From Methylococcaceae bacterium (lineage in GTDB: Bacteria > Pseudomonadota > Gammaproteobacteria > Methylococcales > Methylomonadaceae): DNA of 16,539 nt. Below, piece by piece: positions 13,724 to 16,539 of the stretch. The position numbers were made by a program, and so were the translations under genes. The DNA lies in NCBI GenBank assembly GCA_005779525.1, contig SXIZ01000190.1:1-16539 (forward strand), in the 5' to 3' direction. The notes under the pieces were generated by a model, which ran no database searches, had not been told where the DNA came from, and saw only the letters and a list, made by a program, of their open reading frames with translations. Within the stretch, counting starts at the first letter, position 1, and each line of letters begins with the position of its first letter.

Positions 13724-14668
13724 CTATTGAGCCTGCACACTGAGTTTAATAGCTTCGCGCACGGATAATGGCGGTTGCCACTCCAACAGCGCATAGGTCC
13801 TTTGCGCATTTATTTGCAAAGAATCACATAAGCGATCGACTTCTGCGCGTTTCCCCAGTAATTGCGCAATCAGCTTCAAGCCTACCACTGGAAATGGCCA
13901 AAGTCGTAATTTAACGCCTAGTGCATCCGCCAAAGTTTGCAAAAGTTGCGGCGTAGAAATTGCTTCAAGATCCCCTAACAGCAAGGTCTGCCCAGCAGCA
14001 GCTGGATGCTCTAACGCTCGCCAAATAAGGCTGCAACAATTCTCTAGACTTAATAAAGTGCGTAAATTCTGCACGCTTGCCAACGGCAAAGGCAGCCCGG
14101 ATTTTACCAAAGAGAGCAAACGTAAAAAATTACCTTTGACTCCAGGTCCGTAAATTAAAGGGGGACGCATAATCACTACTTCCATGCCAGTATGCCGCGC
14201 AATATCCCACAAACATTGTTCAGCCTCCCATTTAGACGCCGCATAAGCATCTTGCGCTTCGACTGGCGAGTCAGCATTTAACAATGCCCCGCCCTCGCCC
14301 AACACTTTGATGGAACTTAAAAATATAAATCGCTTAACACCAGCTTGTGCTGCTTGCCGTGCTAGGTTTTGAGTCCCAGCTACATTGACTTCGCGAAAAG
14401 CGCCTAATGGATCGGAAACCGTTTCCTGCATGACATGCACGCGTGCAGCTAAATGCACAACGACATCAACGCCACTCAATGCCTGCTGCCAATCAGTGTG
14501 CGCATCAATGTTCGCAATTTGCACATAATTGACCCCAAAGACCGCTGCTGTAGGTGCTGACTGACGCACCGCTGCGGTGACTTGGCAGCCACAGGCCTGT
14601 AATTTTGCACATAATGCCTGACCGACAAAGCCATTGGCACCCGTGACTAATACGTGTAAGTTACTCAA
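13724..14668 (-). CDS. wbpV: WbpV-like NAD-dependent epimerase/reductase (extended SDR)
   Basis: The 314 residues form an extended short-chain dehydrogenase. The NAD-binding motif VTGANGFVG is at 8-16, VHLAARVHVM at 71-80, and the catalytic set is Ser118/Ser119 with Tyr142-x-x-x-Lys146 (YAASK). MRPPLIYGPGVKGNF (167-181) follows. The ARVHVM, SSIKVLGE and PPLIYGPGVK segments are characteristic of WbpV-like enzymes. In O-antigen pathways these are thought to reduce or epimerise C4 of the UDP-4-keto-6-deoxy-GlcNAc made by WbpM, giving UDP-QuiNAc or UDP-FucNAc. The start is TTG at 14668, three bases after the stop of the upstream GT2 gene; no ATG fits before the NAD motif, so coupled translation is likely. 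A 7-C run (plus strand) follows directly after the stop. Confidence 0.88.
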   Translation of the reverse strand: MSNLHVLVTGANGFVGQALCAKLQACGCQVTAAVRQSAPTAAVFGVNYVQIANIDAHTDWQQALSGVDVVVHLAARVHVMQETVSDPLGAFREVNVAGTQNLARQAAQAGVKRFIFLSSIKVLGEGGALLNADSPVEAQDAYAASKWEAEQCLWDIARHTGMEVVIMRPPLIYGPGVKGNFLRLLSLVKSGLPLPLASVQNLRTLLSLENCCSLIWRALEHPAAAGQTLLLGDLEAISTPQLLQTLADALGVKLRLWPFPVVGLKLIAQLLGKRAEVDRLCDSLQINAQRTYALLEWQPPLSVREAIKLSVQAQ

Positions 14669-14671
14669 CGA

Positions 14672-15487
14672 CTAATACCAACGCCAACCATGAAAATTAA
14701 AGAATTGCCAAGCGGAAGACACAAACATAAGAATATGTCGCCAGCCCTTTTTAGCGCTATGCCCTCCAAAATGCACGATTTTAACGCTGGGCGCAAATAG
14801 TATTTGCCAATGTTGTCGCAAACGTAAGGAAAGATCAAAATCTTCAAAATATAGAAAAAAGGCGGGATTAAAGCCTTGAATATCTTTGACCGCTGCATGG
14901 CGTAGAAACATAAAACAGCCGCTCGCGATCATTACATCAGTATGGGGAGCAGTTTGCATACGGTCACGCAGCTCATAGCGTGCCAGATATTGCTGAAAAA
15001 ATCGACTGAAATACTTAGGCGCAAAACCACGCAAGAATAACGTAAACACCGTGGGATAGGCTTTGCACAGATATTCTTGCTGTCCATCTGGACCAAAACA
15101 CAAGGGGGTGACCATGCCCACTTGCGGATAAGTTTGCATACATGCAACAGCGGCAGCTAAGGCGTGCTCATCCACCTGAACATCGGGATTGATTACTAAA
15201 TAATAATCGGCCTTATGTGCAAGTACCCGATTATGTCCTCGCCCATAGCCAGTATTTTCAGTATTCGAGATTAACTCTGCAAACTCCGGCCAGCATTTTG
15301 CTAACAAACTAGACAACCGGACGGAATCTGAGGTGACGGAATTATCGACTAAGGTTAATACACAATTAGTCAAGGCACCCACAGCTTGAGCGTGCTCGGC
15401 GGCACGCCAAAGCGTTTGTAAGGTTTGCTCAAGTAAATGCAGGTCTGGATGAAACACCACCACAGAAATATGCAGCTTAACACGCAT
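14672..15487 (-). CDS. Family 2 glycosyltransferase (rhamnosyltransferase-like)
   Basis: The 271-residue soluble or peripheral GT-A enzyme has ISVVVFHPD (7-15), TLVDNS (45-50), the nucleotide-binding NTGYGRGHN (78-86) and INPDV (99-103) with the DxD-like aspartate. SGCFMFLR (189-196) and the acceptor/catalytic FLYFEDFDLSLR (211-222) follow. This is the layout of rhamnosyltransferase-like GT2 enzymes in O-antigen loci. It would add a sugar to the lipid-linked glycan on the cytoplasmic side. Donor and acceptor cannot be read from the sequence. It lies 53 bases after the edge glycosyltransferase and almost touches the epimerase gene, so the three probably form one transcript. Confidence 0.9.
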   Translation of the reverse strand: MRVKLHISVVVFHPDLHLLEQTLQTLWRAAEHAQAVGALTNCVLTLVDNSVTSDSVRLSSLLAKCWPEFAELISNTENTGYGRGHNRVLAHKADYYLVINPDVQVDEHALAAAVACMQTYPQVGMVTPLCFGPDGQQEYLCKAYPTVFTLFLRGFAPKYFSRFFQQYLARYELRDRMQTAPHTDVMIASGCFMFLRHAAVKDIQGFNPAFFLYFEDFDLSLRLRQHWQILFAPSVKIVHFGGHSAKKGWRHILMFVSSAWQFFNFHGWRWY

Positions 15488-15540
15488 GCATCAGCCTTAG
15501 CCTAAAGTGCATTCACAACTGATACCCCAATAAAAACACA

Positions 15541-16539
15541 TTACACTCTTGGTGGGAACGAAAATGAAAAATCCTCTCTATCCAAGGTTAAATTTGGATT
15601 ATAGGCCGGGTCAATCAATAAGGATGCTCCCCAACGCTGCTTCATATAGTCCACCTCTGCGGTAAAGCGGGCTTGTTTTTCTGGGGTATCTTCATAGCCA
15701 CGGGTAGCAGATTCATAGTGATACAATTCCGCATAAGGGGTCCAAACATTCCAAAAGCCAGCTTCTTTAATTCTTAAGCAAAAATCCACATCATTAAATG
15801 CAACTTTAAGATTTTCGGCATCCAAACCTTGAACGCGTTCAAACACCGATTTGCGTAGCACCAAACAAGCTGCAGTGACCGCGGATAAATTTTGTGTCAA
15901 TAACAAGCGCCCACAATATCCTGGATTATCACGCGGAAAATGTTTATGTGAATGCCCGGCAACTCCTCCTAAACCTACAATTACACCAGCATGTTGAATA
16001 AGATCATTGGGGTAGTAGAGCTTAGCGCCTACTGCACCGACTTCAGGGTGCACAGCAATACTCACCATTTCAGACAACCAATCACTGTTAATCACTTCTA
16101 AATCGTTATTGAGTAACGCCAGCAACTCCCCCTTCGCTATAGCCGCCGCTTTATTATTAAGAGCGGCATAATTAAACGGGCTATCGTCATGCAGGACCGT
16201 GATGCGTGCGTCATTTTTCAGATAATCCAAGTAGCGTTGCGCAATCCAATCGTCACTGCCATTATCAACAATAATAATTTCAAAGTTCGTATAATCGGTT
16301 CGATCTAAAATACTATCCACACAACGTTTTAATAAAGAAAATCCGTTACGTGTGGGAATAATCATACTCACCAAAGGCAATTCTTTGGGTAATTTATACC
16401 GTACGCGCAACGCACCCGGCAAACGTGGATGCGCAATCACCTCAGCCGCAATACCTGTCGCCGCCAAAGATTTTTCAACTGCTCGACGGATTAATGGCTC
16501 AGCATACGGCTGTTCATGGATACCATTAGCCGTACTCCC
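15541..16539 (-). CDS. Large family 2 glycosyltransferase, C-terminal part (5' end beyond right edge)
   Basis: The frame is open to the window edge, giving the last 332 residues of a larger protein. The first visible residues (GSTANGIHEQPYAE) and the linker before the catalytic domain are typical of multi-domain O-antigen glycosyltransferases, so the apparent internal start at 16467 (TTG) is not a real start. The GT-A domain shows MIIPTRNG (59-66), IVDNGSDD (90-97), FNYAALNNKAA (122-132), LLNNDLEV (142-149) and the acidic FNDVDFCLRI (248-257), followed by YHYES. It probably extends the surface glycan. The missing N-terminus may hold a second glycosyltransferase or methyltransferase domain. 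Confidence 0.9.
   Translation of the reverse strand, partial: GSTANGIHEQPYAEPLIRRAVEKSLAATGIAAEVIAHPRLPGALRVRYKLPKELPLVSMIIPTRNGFSLLKRCVDSILDRTDYTNFEIIIVDNGSDDWIAQRYLDYLKNDARITVLHDDSPFNYAALNNKAAAIAKGELLALLNNDLEVINSDWLSEMVSIAVHPEVGAVGAKLYYPNDLIQHAGVIVGLGGVAGHSHKHFPRDNPGYCGRLLLTQNLSAVTAACLVLRKSVFERVQGLDAENLKVAFNDVDFCLRIKEAGFWNVWTPYAELYHYESATRGYEDTPEKQARFTAEVDYMKQRWGASLLIDPAYNPNLTLDREDFSFSFPPRV

Noticed and set aside
13718..13724. 7-C homopolymer as a phase-variation site for the WbpV-like gene
   Set aside because: It lies after and just touching the stop codon, so slippage would hardly change the protein.
16440..16467. TTG at 16467 as the start of the edge glycosyltransferase
   Set aside because: The frame continues upstream to the edge with family-like sequence (GSTANGIHEQPYAE), so the gene is truncated by the window.

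Overview
The window comes from the chromosome of a gammaproteobacterium with moderate to low GC; I cannot name the genus from sequence alone. Two gene orders point there. The hisI-hisE-tatA-tatB-tatC order is known from Pseudomonas and relatives. The O-antigen-type order epimerase (WbpV-like), polyprenyl-phosphate sugar transferase (WbpL-like), membrane 4,6-dehydratase (WbpM-like) is the arrangement at the end of Pseudomonas O-antigen loci. Monofunctional hisB and separate hisI and hisE fit a non-enteric gammaproteobacterium. Nearly every gene lies on the minus strand, so the biological reading order runs from high to low coordinates.

Region by region: (1) 1-754, minus: the N-terminal part of a TPR-like / RimK-type ATP-grasp protein that runs off the left edge. 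It has a good sigma70-like promoter (814-842), a non-ATG start and an 8-C tract in its first codons. (2) 982-5974, minus: a compact histidine-biosynthesis plus twin-arginine-translocation operon, hisB-hisH-hisA-hisF-hisI-hisE-tatA-tatB-tatC, with several start/stop contacts. (3) 6266-8092, minus: typA/bipA with its own terminator. (4) 8291-9798, minus: a LysR-type regulator followed closely by a class I SAM-dependent methyltransferase. (5) 9799-10381, plus: the only clear plus-strand unit. It combines a CRP-like dyad, a -35/-10-like pair, a 50-residue hydrophobic membrane peptide and a strong rho-independent terminator. (6) 10380-16539, minus: the end of a surface polysaccharide locus, namely a large family-2 glycosyltransferase (cut by the window edge), a second GT2, and WbpV-, WbpL- and WbpM-like proteins. 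Between the WbpL- and WbpM-like genes is a 392-base gap with a minus-strand terminator and what may be a decayed small gene on the plus strand.

Working together: HisB, HisH/HisF, HisA, HisI and HisE cover the middle of histidine synthesis; hisG, hisD and hisC are not here. TatABC forms the folded-protein export machine. In the sugar locus, the WbpM-like enzyme would make the UDP-4-keto-6-deoxy-GlcNAc intermediate, the WbpV-like SDR would reduce it, the WbpL-like enzyme would load the sugar phosphate on undecaprenyl phosphate, and the GT2 enzymes would extend the glycan.

Most of the window is ordinary core genome. The items most worth a second look are the plus-strand small membrane-protein unit, the possible decayed DUF1127-like gene, the TAAGCATA repeats in gene-free DNA, the dyads upstream of lysR and the homopolymer at the start of the ATP-grasp gene. 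I see no clearly new multi-gene system, CRISPR array, insertion sequence or tRNA/rRNA.
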